This document shows, in pieces, positions 12,256 through 22,305 of a stretch of 64,000 nucleotides of DNA. The notes beneath the pieces are model-generated. The model was not told the DNA's origin and ran no database searches. It worked only from the letters and a program-made list of their open reading frames with translations. Where the stretch lies: positions 283,672 to 347,671 of the forward strand of contig CAMXCT020006124.1 in NCBI GenBank assembly GCA_947184155.2. Reading direction: 5' to 3'. The first letter of the stretch is position 1. Each line of letters starts with the position of its first letter. The position numbers and the translations under genes were made by a program. The stretch is from Cladocopium goreaui. Its lineage: Eukaryota > Sar > Dinophyceae > Suessiales > Symbiodiniaceae.

Positions 12256-13762
12256 AGGTCCCCCACAAACATGGCGAGCAGATTGAACCTTAAAACTTAG
12301 AACAAAAACATTGCGATTTTAGTTCGGGGGGGCCCGAAGCATTTCACAGTACCACCGGAACCTACCGCACTACCCCCCCCGCCTCCCAAGGCGCCCCAGG
12401 CAAGAGATCCTCATTCAGCCTCACTGGGTGCACAAAATTCAGGCAGTGCAATGTTCTCAAATCCACACACTTTGCCTTGCCTAGTTCTGTTTGGCGCATG
12501 GGAAAAATTTCTCCCTATGCTGCCCAGAGACGACCCACCCATCAGGCAAGGCTTTCCAGTTCTATGGCTCGTCACAGCGGTACATTACTCGGATATGTTT
12601 TGATCACTGTGGAGTCACTGCTGGAAGCTGCAACATCGCTGGGCGGCTGGATCTTCGGTGGGCTGGTTTTTTTTTTCCAATTTTTTGTTCGGGGCATCTC
12701 TGATACATCAGCGTTGTCACTTGTCAGTGTCCCATCTCTGTATATTTCTCTGTTTGGGAGGAAGCGAGCCATGATTTGAGATCAGAATGCAACACGCCCA
12801 GGAACAGTTTCAGCAGATCCAAAGATTTGAGTCTAGCCGTCTCAGAATAGGTGTAGCAACATTCTATCATATTCCATCTACAACGTCTACTGGTAATCAC
12901 TGACATAGTCATTAGATGTAAATCACTGATATATGTACATAATAAATATATATATATATTAATAATCACTGATATATGATATAGAATCATTAGATGTAGA
13001 GGGAAAGGGTGCCAGTTGTGAACTCTGGTTGGGTCCCAGCCTTGCAGGACCGCCTCCCCACTCTGCAGCGACACGCTGACCACGGGCCATGTATCCTGCC
13101 CAAGAACTGCGCCCAAACCAAGTTTCGCTTCACTGCTGATCACATGGGGTAGCCATTGGTTGAAACCCTATGTCTGATTTGAGATCCCCATGTCTGATTT
13201 GAGATCTTCATTTGCAAAGCTGCAAATGTATTGGCTGAAGGGGTGTTGCCTCTGTTTTACATGCGAAAGCCTCTTCGTCAATCAAGCGACATGAGTTGTT
13301 CTCCATCATCTGTTTGTTTCTTTCACATCAATGACATTTTGAAGGCCGGGCGAAACTCTGAAAACCATGCAACGTTCTTTCATTAATATTCACAAAATAC
13401 GTTCATGTCACCCCACCCAGCACCAATGGCGTGTGCAAGTCAACATCAGCGTTGTTGCATCCCACCCTACCTTAGGTCCCAACAGCGCCGGTTTCTACAA
13501 CGTGCATTGGTTGTTGTTGGAACAAAATCACCACATTTTGGACATATAACCATACTGATAGACACGGGTCACATCCCCACAGAGGTTACAATCCAACCCC
13601 AGCTGTAACACCCCCGACGCCTGGTTTCGACCGAAGTCCTGGCACCAAAATTCTTAGGAAAGCCTCAACATGTCATGGACTTAGCACGTCGTTTTCCCAT
13701 GACATCCCATGACCATTGCCAAAAATTGAGATCTCTCATGATATCTCCCAATTTTTGCGGAC

Positions 13763-16700
13763 GAATCTGTGGTTTTCTCCGATTCTCAGTTCCACAAGCT
13801 GAGCTGTCCCGACAATGGAAGAGCCATTTGCAGATGGATTATAAGAGGACAGCAGTAGAATCACCATCTTTGTGAAAAAATTCCCTTGAATCCACAAGAA
13901 ACTTGTGGTTAAATCAGCTCCCATTTTTTTTGATACATCACCAAAAATCCCACCATTTGGTGCACGTCCTTCGAGAGCAAGTCGTAGCCCACTTCCTTAT
14001 AGACCTGCGGGTGAGGCCCCCAATAACTAGGAATTATATGGATTTATGGCGATTACAACTTGTGTTAACAAGGTTACAAACCAACTTACAAGCTGGGGGT
14101 GCACTTTATGAACGCTACTTACCTATTTCATCTCAGCTCAACTCATATTCAAACCTTTTGAGATGTGATGAGTAGCTACACCTTGATGGTTTGACATCTG
14201 TGCCCGCTGCTTCTACACGTAGACGTACCACCATTTCTTGTTGTGTTGCAATCTCCCAACATTTGGTTACTGAAAAGCCCTAGCAATCTTCAAATGGGAG
14301 ATCAACATATTCCCAGTAACCAAAGTCTCAAACTATATTGATCAACAATTGTTGCAATATGTTATATCATGTTATATCATGTTATATCATGTTATATCAT
14401 GTTATATATGTTCAAACATTTCTTAGTTGATCTTCAAATGTTGACTTTCCAACGGTTCAATATCTTCCCCAAGCCTCGATGAAGGACAAGGACACCAAAT
14501 AATCCACGCCATCACCACGGCCTGCAGATTGGGACGGATTGGGACAGGGGTGGGCTGGTCATTTGGAAATCTTACCCTCTGGTCAATGGGAATTCCAGGA
14601 TCCTAAAATAGAGATACTGTACCATATAAGGCCATTGATCTGGTACTCTAACATAACTATGGAAAACCTAACAATGGAAAACCACCATTAAACGGAAGTC
14701 ATTCAACATCCAAACCATCCTTGGATCCTTTTGGTGGACATCATCACCCAAAAAAAAAAGCGTGGTTACAATCAGGGTTGAGTATTAAATATCCTGTAGT
14801 GGAGTATGGAGAAAAAAAGGAAAGGTACCCCCTCATTATACATTCTATCAATGGTCATTATGTACAAAATATAGGATTTTTTTACCCCCCACTAAATGGA
14901 CATCATATGGCTATGGCTCAAAACCTTGTCCCCCTGTAGTTCACATCGAAATAGTTGGGATTTATGTATGTTCATCCCCCTAAAAATGTAGCATTTAACG
15001 GTATTGATCCATAGCCATATGGGTTTCTCTGAAAATCGTGTACCCCTAAATGCATTGGATTACCATCGTCCCCAGCTATAATGACTATAATTGGGGGCAA
15101 ACCCTATTAAATGGCTAAAAATTGGGGGCAAACCCTATTAAATGGCTAAAATTGGGGGTAAACCCTATTAGATGGCCATATTAATATTCCAGTTGATGAC
15201 CAGCCATTTTTGTCCATCCTTCCCGGCAGCACACCTTCGATGGCCTCGAAGAGGCAGTTCAGGGCTCGCGGGATGATGCCCCGCTCCTTGTGGTCCCCAC
15301 CTTGGGTGTTCGAAAAAAAAAAAAAAACATGGAGAACAGCGGTTGAGTGGTGATTCTACGGGATTTTTTGGGAATGTTCTGTGAATTGAAGCTGGAAAAA
15401 ATGGGAGATTTAAAACAGAAACTGGCCAAACGGATTCGGAATCAACTGATCTCAACTTTATTTTGTGAAGAAACTTAAACTATCCAAGTTTGGATTCATT
15501 CATATATTTGTTGATAAAGAGTTTGTTTGAGCAAGTATGGGAGAGCTTTGGGGTGCAAATCTTTTTTGAGCCAGCCTATGTGGACGGCAAAAATCTCTAA
15601 GTTTCCCACAACTTCAAAAGTTTGTACGAAATTGACGCAAATATCATCAAGAATCGAGATTCATCGAGTCTTCCAAGCCGATTTTCCAAACCACTAATGA
15701 TGCTCGTTGCCAACCGGGAGGAGTTGGAAAATCTTGATTTTGCGCACGAGGCTTCCAGCTCTCAGCCCCCAACAGATGGTGTAGGTCTTGCCACTGCCAG
15801 TCCTGCTATTGGACGGACCAACCCTGGGGGAACACTGGGTGGGTGCTACAGGCGTGTGCTGATGTCCCATCACAACCAGTATCAGTAGCCGCCTCCGCCC
15901 ATCACAACCTGTCACGGCATCAGTCTGAGATCCCCACTGCCCATATGCAAAAATGGAGCAGTTGACGCCATCCAGGGCTCCAAGCACCAGGTCCTCCATG
16001 CTGACCGTAGCCCCATGTGACCCATGTAGATCAATCCCCACCAACTCCGGCGAGCGCGCCCTTGGCGCCCCAACCTTGGCGACCACGTCAAAGACTTCGC
16101 GCTGCGTGGCCTGCGGTCCGAAGACCCGCGCGAAGCGGAAGCTGTACCTGGGACGCTTGGGGCAAGTCTGACCTGTACCCATGGAGAACCGGACAACAGT
16201 CATTTGCAGCCGATCTGGTCTCCAAATTCCAAACTATCTTTTAGAAGTTCCTCAAATGCAAATCATCTCCCGACTGAAGTTCAGGCTGTTGGTTGATGAA
16301 CCACATAGCTACTTTGCTCACACAGTTGCTTCCACAAAAAAATGTGAAATCAGATTTAAAGTGGGAGATGGGACATGACAGGTCACTCCTCCACCTGATT
16401 GTTGACTGTATCGCTTCCTGGAGGCTATGGCGCGCTCTCGCAAGCTTGCCATGACTTTGATTGCGGAATACTGGGTTCATACTATGAATAAATGTATATA
16501 TATATATACTAAGAGTAATGTCATAAGAATCACCAGCCATTTGTGGGTCCAAAAAGGCACCCATCTGATTTACTTCTCTTGAAATGGTTTGCAATTCCGA
16601 AGTCATCACAAACCCTGCTGCTCGGCCTTACCAAGTGGAGACCCCTGTATTGCAAACCATCTGGGCCATGTGCCAAAAACTTCCGCAGGCTGACTCGAAA

Positions 16701-18079
16701 CCACTGGAAGCTCTTTCGAATTGAGATGAAGAGAAAAAAAATGCAGGAAAAATACACAAACCCTCCCAACTAAGGTTTGGCAAGACTACTTTCATCTAAA
16801 AGTGAGTTGGTCGGTGGGATGATGGGATGATGTATCTCATTGATATCCCATAAAATCATGAAATGTCCAATAAATCCTCTGCTGATCCGAAAAAAAAATC
16901 ATGTCAGCGCTAGCACCTCGTGGCACCTGCACCACGAATTCGGTCTCCTTGTGATGCACCTAGAGCCGTGAAGTGCAGGTGGCAAGCCCGCAGCTACTGG
17001 GGTTTATTGCAGTGGAGTATAGATGGGACAATGATGGGATTATCATATATTGGGTTATAGATGGTTATAGTGGAATGTAGATGAGATATAGATGGTAATC
17101 CCATGTAGGATATTGCCAATGGAATATAAATTGAATACAAACTCTAGATGGGATTATAATGGATACAAAATGTCATTCGTCGAAATTTCATCCCGATTAA
17201 TTAATACAGGGATTGGCGTGCAATAAATGGGGGTTGGTCTGGTTAAGTTAAACTGTTACGAATATACAAATGGGGCGGATTGACTGTGTTCTTGCTGACT
17301 GTACTAAAATAGAATGTTCGGCTGTAATCCCAAACTGTGGGAGGGTAAATCGCGATAATCGCGGTCGTGATGGAATCTAAAGTTGTGACCAAATATGAAC
17401 GTGGGTCCAATTTCATCTTTAATCAGCAAACCCTGGGAACATGGCGTTAAGCACATTAGTATCTCCTGTATATTCTACATTTGGTAGGCCCATCTTCTTC
17501 AACATGGTCAGAAAGATCCCTGTCAAACCAAGCGAGACGCGTCAATTTCGGGTTTTGTAGCGTCCTGACTTTGGAGGTAATGAAATGTGTTCCATGCCTA
17601 GCATGGCGATCGACTATTTTGCCGAATGTATATAGGATGTTCCTGTTCCATGGCCATTTTTTTTTGCCATGTTAGATTGCAAGAGGTAAGAAAAACAGTT
17701 CTCAGAAAAACGATCACGCCATAGGAAGATGTGTTTTCGGCTTTATTTTAGCTGCCCAAGTCTAAAATTGTGATTTTTTTATCTAGATTCTCTGCAAATC
17801 CCTAAGTTTGACGACTGGATCCCAATATCAAAGGTTTTCTTCAATCTCAGTGGTATCATCATATCTAAGGCTATCAAATTCCATCTTTGTCGTTTGATGA
17901 GTTTTCCCAAAAAAAAATCGAATAGATTTAGAAAACCCATGATTTGTAGATCTCGTTCCACCATTTTCCCCATTTTTCCCGGGGAACCCACGGAACCCCT
18001 CGCGTCTCCGATCCCTGATCCACGGCACGTTTGGCGATGGTTTCGTGGGGCGCAGCCGCGCCACCACCGCAATCTTCTC
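13763..18079 (-). CDS. Kinesin motor domain, eight small exons read
   Basis: Microtubule motor ATPase. Exons in transcription order: 18079-18029 (EKIAVVARLRPTKPS, the first strand of the motor); 16959 to about 16917 (HHKETEFVVQVPRG); 16147-15938 (YSFRFARVFGPQATQREVF, later LDGVNCSIFAYGQ); 15802-15774 (completes the P-loop GQTGSGKTYTI across the intron); 15300-15235 (ERGIIPRALNCLFEAIE); 14521-14475 (DYLVSLSFIE); 14004-13966 (VYKEVGYDLLSKD); 13798-13763 (LVELRIGENHRF, least sure). Phases agree across the four introns between 16147 and 13966. The 14521-14475 exon must end before GC, giving a GC-AG intron. At least one small exon is missing between 16959 and 16147, and residues GAPRARSPEL to VSMED in the 16147 exon may be an in-frame intron. 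VYKEVGYDLL recalls kinesin-9 (KIF6/KIF9), but the subfamily is open. Switch I and II exons were not found, so the gene runs on leftward or is degraded. Confidence 0.8.
14358..14406. repeat. 10-bp tandem repeat GTTATATCAT
   Basis: About five copies of GTTATATCAT in the kinesin intron between the exons at 14475-14521 and 13966-14004. Confidence 0.85.
15028..15178 (+). repeat. Dispersed intron repeat with a 30-bp tandem tail
   Basis: TCTGAAAAT at 15028, GTGTACCCCTA and CTATAATTGGGGG (15085-15097) recur in the same order at 50374-50446, in the ADCK gene region. From about 15081 a 30-bp unit, ATTGGGGGCAAACCCTATT plus AAATGGCTAAA, is repeated about three times to 15178. The copy lies in the kinesin intron between the exons at 15235-15300 and 14475-14521, antisense to the gene. 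Confidence 0.6.
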
Positions 18080-19230
18080 CTGTTGATACCACCGGATGGA
18101 GGACCCAAATTTCTCTCATTAGGCAACTTTGCTCTGTTTTTGTGAACTGATCAAGGGGATACATAAAAACTAAGTCAAGTGAAGTTGGCAAGAGTTGGGT
18201 CCTGAGTCGTTCTGACAAGCAAACCTCCTCCATCAGCGGGTTTGAAACTTGTTTTTTGCCCAAAGAAAACCTAGTCATGACACACTAACTGGGTAATCCA
18301 AGGCGAGATATATATATATAATATTTAATTCAATAAATATTTTATATAAATAATATGTACAATTACACTTGTAATATCTGAAGCAACATGACTCCTGCGT
18401 CCTGCATCACAAGTTCCCCATTCGCAAATATTTTCCAACAAATTTGACAGTCCCCGGTGGATCCCCCCAGCCCCCGACGCGGGGATCCTGGGCATCGTCC
18501 ATGCCATGTCCAGTCAAGCGGACAGCGCGGGGGTTTGATGGAGTCTGAACTCATCGAATGGTGATTTAACCAACCCAAAACTGGACGACTCATTGCAATC
18601 ATTGACATTATTGAATCATTGTTGTCCAAATACATCCAAGAACATGGTTGTATCAAGTTGTATCCACTTCAAACATGTTCGTGACATAAATCGCAGTGAT
18701 GATCTACGCAGCGGACTTGCCGATGCCCGCCAGCTGGAGCTGTCAACGTTTGCCAGATCTGCTCAAATACGTGCCATGTTTAGGAAGAAGAAGGACATGG
18801 TACACCCAAAAAAAAAAACAAGCATCATTCAATCCTCGTTGGGCGTTCAACTTAAGGTGCAGCACCAGGTTTTCATCCCAAAAACCAAATTTAAAAACCT
18901 GGAGGGCTAAGGTATGAGCAAAACAAAAATGAAACGATGAAAAGCTGACCTGACCCCTATTTCTGAAAATGAAAAATCAAGGTACAAAAGATTAAACCCA
19001 GTGTCTCTGGGGTATGTTGAAAATCAAAAAAATGGCACAAGAGATGAAAACAGCAGTGCTCAGCATGTGTTCAAAAAAAACTAAAAAATCAGAACTTCCC
19101 CAGAGAACGGTCAATCACATCCTTTTCATCCCAAACAGCTTCCGCTCCCACATCGTATCAATGCCTTATTGGCATCGCAAATGCCAAAGCTTTCAACGTT
19201 GCCATATCAAAAAAAATGAGGTAACAGCTC
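18080..19230. other. No gene assigned; two ambiguous coding islands
   Basis: Upstream of the first kinesin exon read. Islands near 18430-18540 and 18690-18780 are open on both strands (for example PAPDAGILGIVHAMS on plus, FEQIWQTLTAPAGG on minus), so I assign neither. The rest is AT-rich. Confidence 0.35.
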
Positions 19231-19249
19231 TCCATGTTACACCACGCAT

Positions 19250-19790
19250 TTGTTCCTTAGGCCTTAGACTTTCATCTCACACATCCCTCTTTTGAACTTT
19301 GCCGGACCAGCTCTCCATGTTACACCATGCATGTGAGCCAACCCATCCTGAACCAACGTCCCAAGACACACTACAAACTTCAGATCCGAAAATGTTCATC
19401 TCACACATCCCTGTTTTGAATTTTGCCGGAACAACCCGGAACAGATTACACCACGCATGTGTTCCAACCCATCCTGAACCAACGTTCCAAAGATACACCA
19501 CAAAACCTCAGACCCCAAGATTTTCATCTCACAGATCCCTCTTTTGAATTTTGCCGGAGCAGCTTTCCATATTACACCATGCATGTGTGCCAACCCTGAA
19601 CCAACGTTCCAAAGATACACCACAAAACCTAAGACCCTAAGATGTTCATCTCAAACATCCCTGTTTTGAACTTTGCCGGAACAGCTCGCCATGTTACACC
19701 ACGCATGTGAGCCAACCCATCCTGTACCAACGTCCCAAGATACACCACGAACGACTAATGACTCAATTTTGCAAACCCATCCTCATCCAA
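19250..19790. repeat. Tandem repeat, about 120-128 bp, four copies
   Basis: Each copy runs TTCATCTCACACATCCCT, TTTTGAACTTTGCCGGA, TTACACCACGCATGTG, CCAACCCATCCTGAACCAACG and then an AAGATACACCACAAA block. Copies begin near 19269, 19397, 19524 and 19641. Open frames here are repeat-derived. Confidence 0.85.
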
Positions 19791-20359
19791 CCTCCCAAGT
19801 CCATGGCTTAAAGTACCCGCGGCAACCTATTGCAAAAATGCTCTCAAGATGTGCTCCCGCGGCTTCATGATTTATTTAAAAACAAAATTCTAGAATTCGT
19901 AAAAAGGGACCAAAAGCTAAAAAACTGGGGCCTAACATTCTTGAGGCTAAATTTAGCTGAAATCTGGCTAAAAAAACCGGCTCCAGCCGCCTAGTTTCAG
20001 CCAGGAGCCCCAAAGGGGGTGAGCTGCACTATCTGGGATGCCTCCTCGTCTACGCAAGAGACGTCGGCTGCAGCGGGCCGACTTCCATGGCTGTGGGTTG
20101 TCGGTACGGAAAGTCCAGTGAGCAGAAAACAAAAAGAAAAAAAAAATGAGAAAAAAAAATGATATACAAAAATGAAAAAAAACAAAAAATAATTCGGACA
20201 CAAAAAATATAAAAAAAGGACACAAGAAGGCCGATGAGCCCTTGTGCAGAAACGAAATTCAAGAGACCAGAAGGTCCACCTTTTCGTTGGGGGGATGGAG
20301 GTTGTGTTGTTGGTTGGTTTTGTTTCTTTGTTTTCCACGGTCCTGTGGAACTCCTGTTC

Positions 20360-20385
20360 CTGAAGTGCCTTGGCCGGCACTTCAG
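20360..20385 (+). promoter_or_regulatory. Hairpin in the LINE 5' leader
   Basis: CTGAAGTGCC (20360-20369) and its exact complement GGCACTTCAG (20376-20385) enclose the loop TTGGCC, 45 bases before the likely ORF1 ATG at 20431. It could be an RNA structure for translation or packaging; the function is inference. Confidence 0.5.
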
Positions 20386-20430
20386 ACTGGCCCGGCAGGG
20401 CCCCCCTCGGAACCGGGGTGCGTACTAACC

Positions 20431-22305
20431 ATGGCGCCCTTGGTAGAGCAGCCTCGTTTTGCAAATGTTTCCGCTTCTCTGCTTGCAGTGGCGGTGTGCG
20501 AAGACACACCGGAACCTGCCTTCGGCGCTGTGGAACTTCTGCCTGACATCTGGTGCTTGTCTTGGGAAGGTGTGACCGTGTGTGAATGGAACCCGGTTAA
20601 AAGCCTGCTTCTCATTCAATTGTTGCATTTTCTCAACATTTTGGGGTCTCCCTTGTCACTTCTTCGGAAGTGTTCGGGGTTTCTGGCCCATTGGTTTAAT
20701 TGGTTTAGGGACAAAGATCCTCCTCCGAAGCATATGTTTAAAGCTCGGTTTTGCAGAAAGCAACGTTTGAAAGTTGCTCGGAAAGGTTGGGTACACCGGT
20801 TGCATGAAAGACTTCGTTTACTTTCCATGCGTAAGGTCGGTGAATCAACCAGGCATTTGCCTCTTAACACTGTGCTCAATGCGCCGTGTTCCTTTTTCGC
20901 TGATCCTACTGAGGACTTGCTTGGGGTGAATTGGGATAATTGTCGAGGTGGTGCGGGGGCTTCTGCTGCCACCGCCCGCAAACGACAGGAGCATGAACGT
21001 GACCATGCCTTGCTGGAAGGGTTGGCTGCACTTTTGGCCCAGTTTGATGATCGGGCTCCACAAAGTGGCAAGAAGGGAACGAAGGGCTCAGGGGGTCCAC
21101 ATAAAGGTGGTAAGAACACTGCTGGAAAAGGTTCCCCCCAAGCCCAAAGCAAAGAATCAGTGGGGTTGCTTGGAGCGCTCACTCGCCTTGTCAACCGTGC
21201 CCACAAACAACCGGATACCCTTTTGGATCGGCTGAAGGCCTTGGTTTCGGCTGCCTCTGAAGGTAAAAATTTGGAACCAGACAAACGTCGCCCCAAGAAG
21301 CCGGGTGCAAAAACTAGCGGTGCTAAAGGTAGAGGCAAAGCGCCTGCCCCCAGAGGGAAAAATGCTGCTAAGGCTCAGGTCGCTACACAGGCCGCTCATG
21401 TAGGAAAGGGACCAGCTGCCTTCACTACTGAGGATTCCACTTGGGTCCACATTGTCAGAGGCACGAAATTGGCGGGCTCTGCGTCCGGACCAGTGTTTCG
21501 ACTCCGTCCCGATGATTGGACTGATTTCACCGTCATTCCTCATGTTAATGCTTTTGGGTCTTTGATTGACACTGTGGGTAAACAGAAACCCTTTGTGCTT
21601 TTGGTTGGCTCCCAAAAACAATTGGATGAAGTGGCTACTTTGGTTGCTGGGGATCCCGCCATTAAAGCCTCTGTCATATACGTTTTAGGGTTCGGTTCTC
21701 CACTTGAACATGACCGGGATTCCGTCCTTCAAAACAGGGAAACCAAACTGCCTTTACTGGATAAGGCTCGTAAAGTTTCTACTAGAAAAGTTCAATGTTG
21801 GAGTAATCATGAACAAGTTTGCTCTACCAAGGTCCGTGTTGTGGTGCCTATGGACAAACGCCCACCAGTCACCACACGGGAATCATCAAAAAAGGATACT
21901 TTGGTTATCAGACTATCTTTGGATAAACGGTTCACCGAACCATCACACTGGAACAAGGCTCGTCAAAATCCCGGAGCCTTGGCTCGGGCTTGGATGAAGG
22001 AAGCTGCGCCTGTGTGTGGCCAGTTTCTGCAGGACACTTGGGGCTGGGAGCTGGTCCCTGGCGCTGGCGGACAAGATTCCGTCATTAAAGGTTTAGTTCG
22101 AGTTAAACAAAAGGATCAGTTGACCCACTTGTTGGCTGCCAGTGGTAAGTTGATCCAAAACGTTCGCTTTACAGCGGAGATCAGTTTGATGCTGACAACG
22201 GCAAGTTTTTGGTTGCGGAGCGCCTTCAGCCGGCTGCTTGGAAAATCACTCAAAGAACCAAGCTCCGAGATGAAAAACGCATCTCCCTCCGCTCAGGACC
22301 TGTGA
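20431..22305 (+). CDS. LINE ORF1 protein
   Basis: An RNA-binding or nucleocapsid-type role is likely by position. I choose the ATG at 20431 (context AACCATGGCG) although the frame is open from 20242; it gives 624 residues. The middle holds a Lys/Gly/Ala-rich basic segment (SGKKGTKGSGGPHKGG and KKPGAKTSGAKGRGK), typical of nucleic-acid binding. The C-terminal 250 residues look globular (WVHIVRGTKL, FVLLVGSQKQLDEV), but I recognise no family. The last part appears misframed: from about 22170 the adjacent frame reads YSGDQFDADNGKFLVAERL and runs into ORF2, so the true product probably continued into ORF2 and this ORF's last 45 codons are likely off-frame. Confidence 0.75.
   Translation: MAPLVEQPRFANVSASLLAVAVCEDTPEPAFGAVELLPDIWCLSWEGVTVCEWNPVKSLLLIQLLHFLNILGSPLSLLRKCSGFLAHWFNWFRDKDPPPKHMFKARFCRKQRLKVARKGWVHRLHERLRLLSMRKVGESTRHLPLNTVLNAPCSFFADPTEDLLGVNWDNCRGGAGASAATARKRQEHERDHALLEGLAALLAQFDDRAPQSGKKGTKGSGGPHKGGKNTAGKGSPQAQSKESVGLLGALTRLVNRAHKQPDTLLDRLKALVSAASEGKNLEPDKRRPKKPGAKTSGAKGRGKAPAPRGKNAAKAQVATQAAHVGKGPAAFTTEDSTWVHIVRGTKLAGSASGPVFRLRPDDWTDFTVIPHVNAFGSLIDTVGKQKPFVLLVGSQKQLDEVATLVAGDPAIKASVIYVLGFGSPLEHDRDSVLQNRETKLPLLDKARKVSTRKVQCWSNHEQVCSTKVRVVVPMDKRPPVTTRESSKKDTLVIRLSLDKRFTEPSHWNKARQNPGALARAWMKEAAPVCGQFLQDTWGWELVPGAGGQDSVIKGLVRVKQKDQLTHLLAASGKLIQNVRFTAEISLMLTTASFWLRSAFSRLLGKSLKEPSSEMKNASPSAQDL

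Noticed and set aside
20242-20430. Upstream start of LINE ORF1 at 20242
   Set aside because: The start at 20431 has a better context, and the 5' leader holds a perfect hairpin; the first 63 codons look untranslated.
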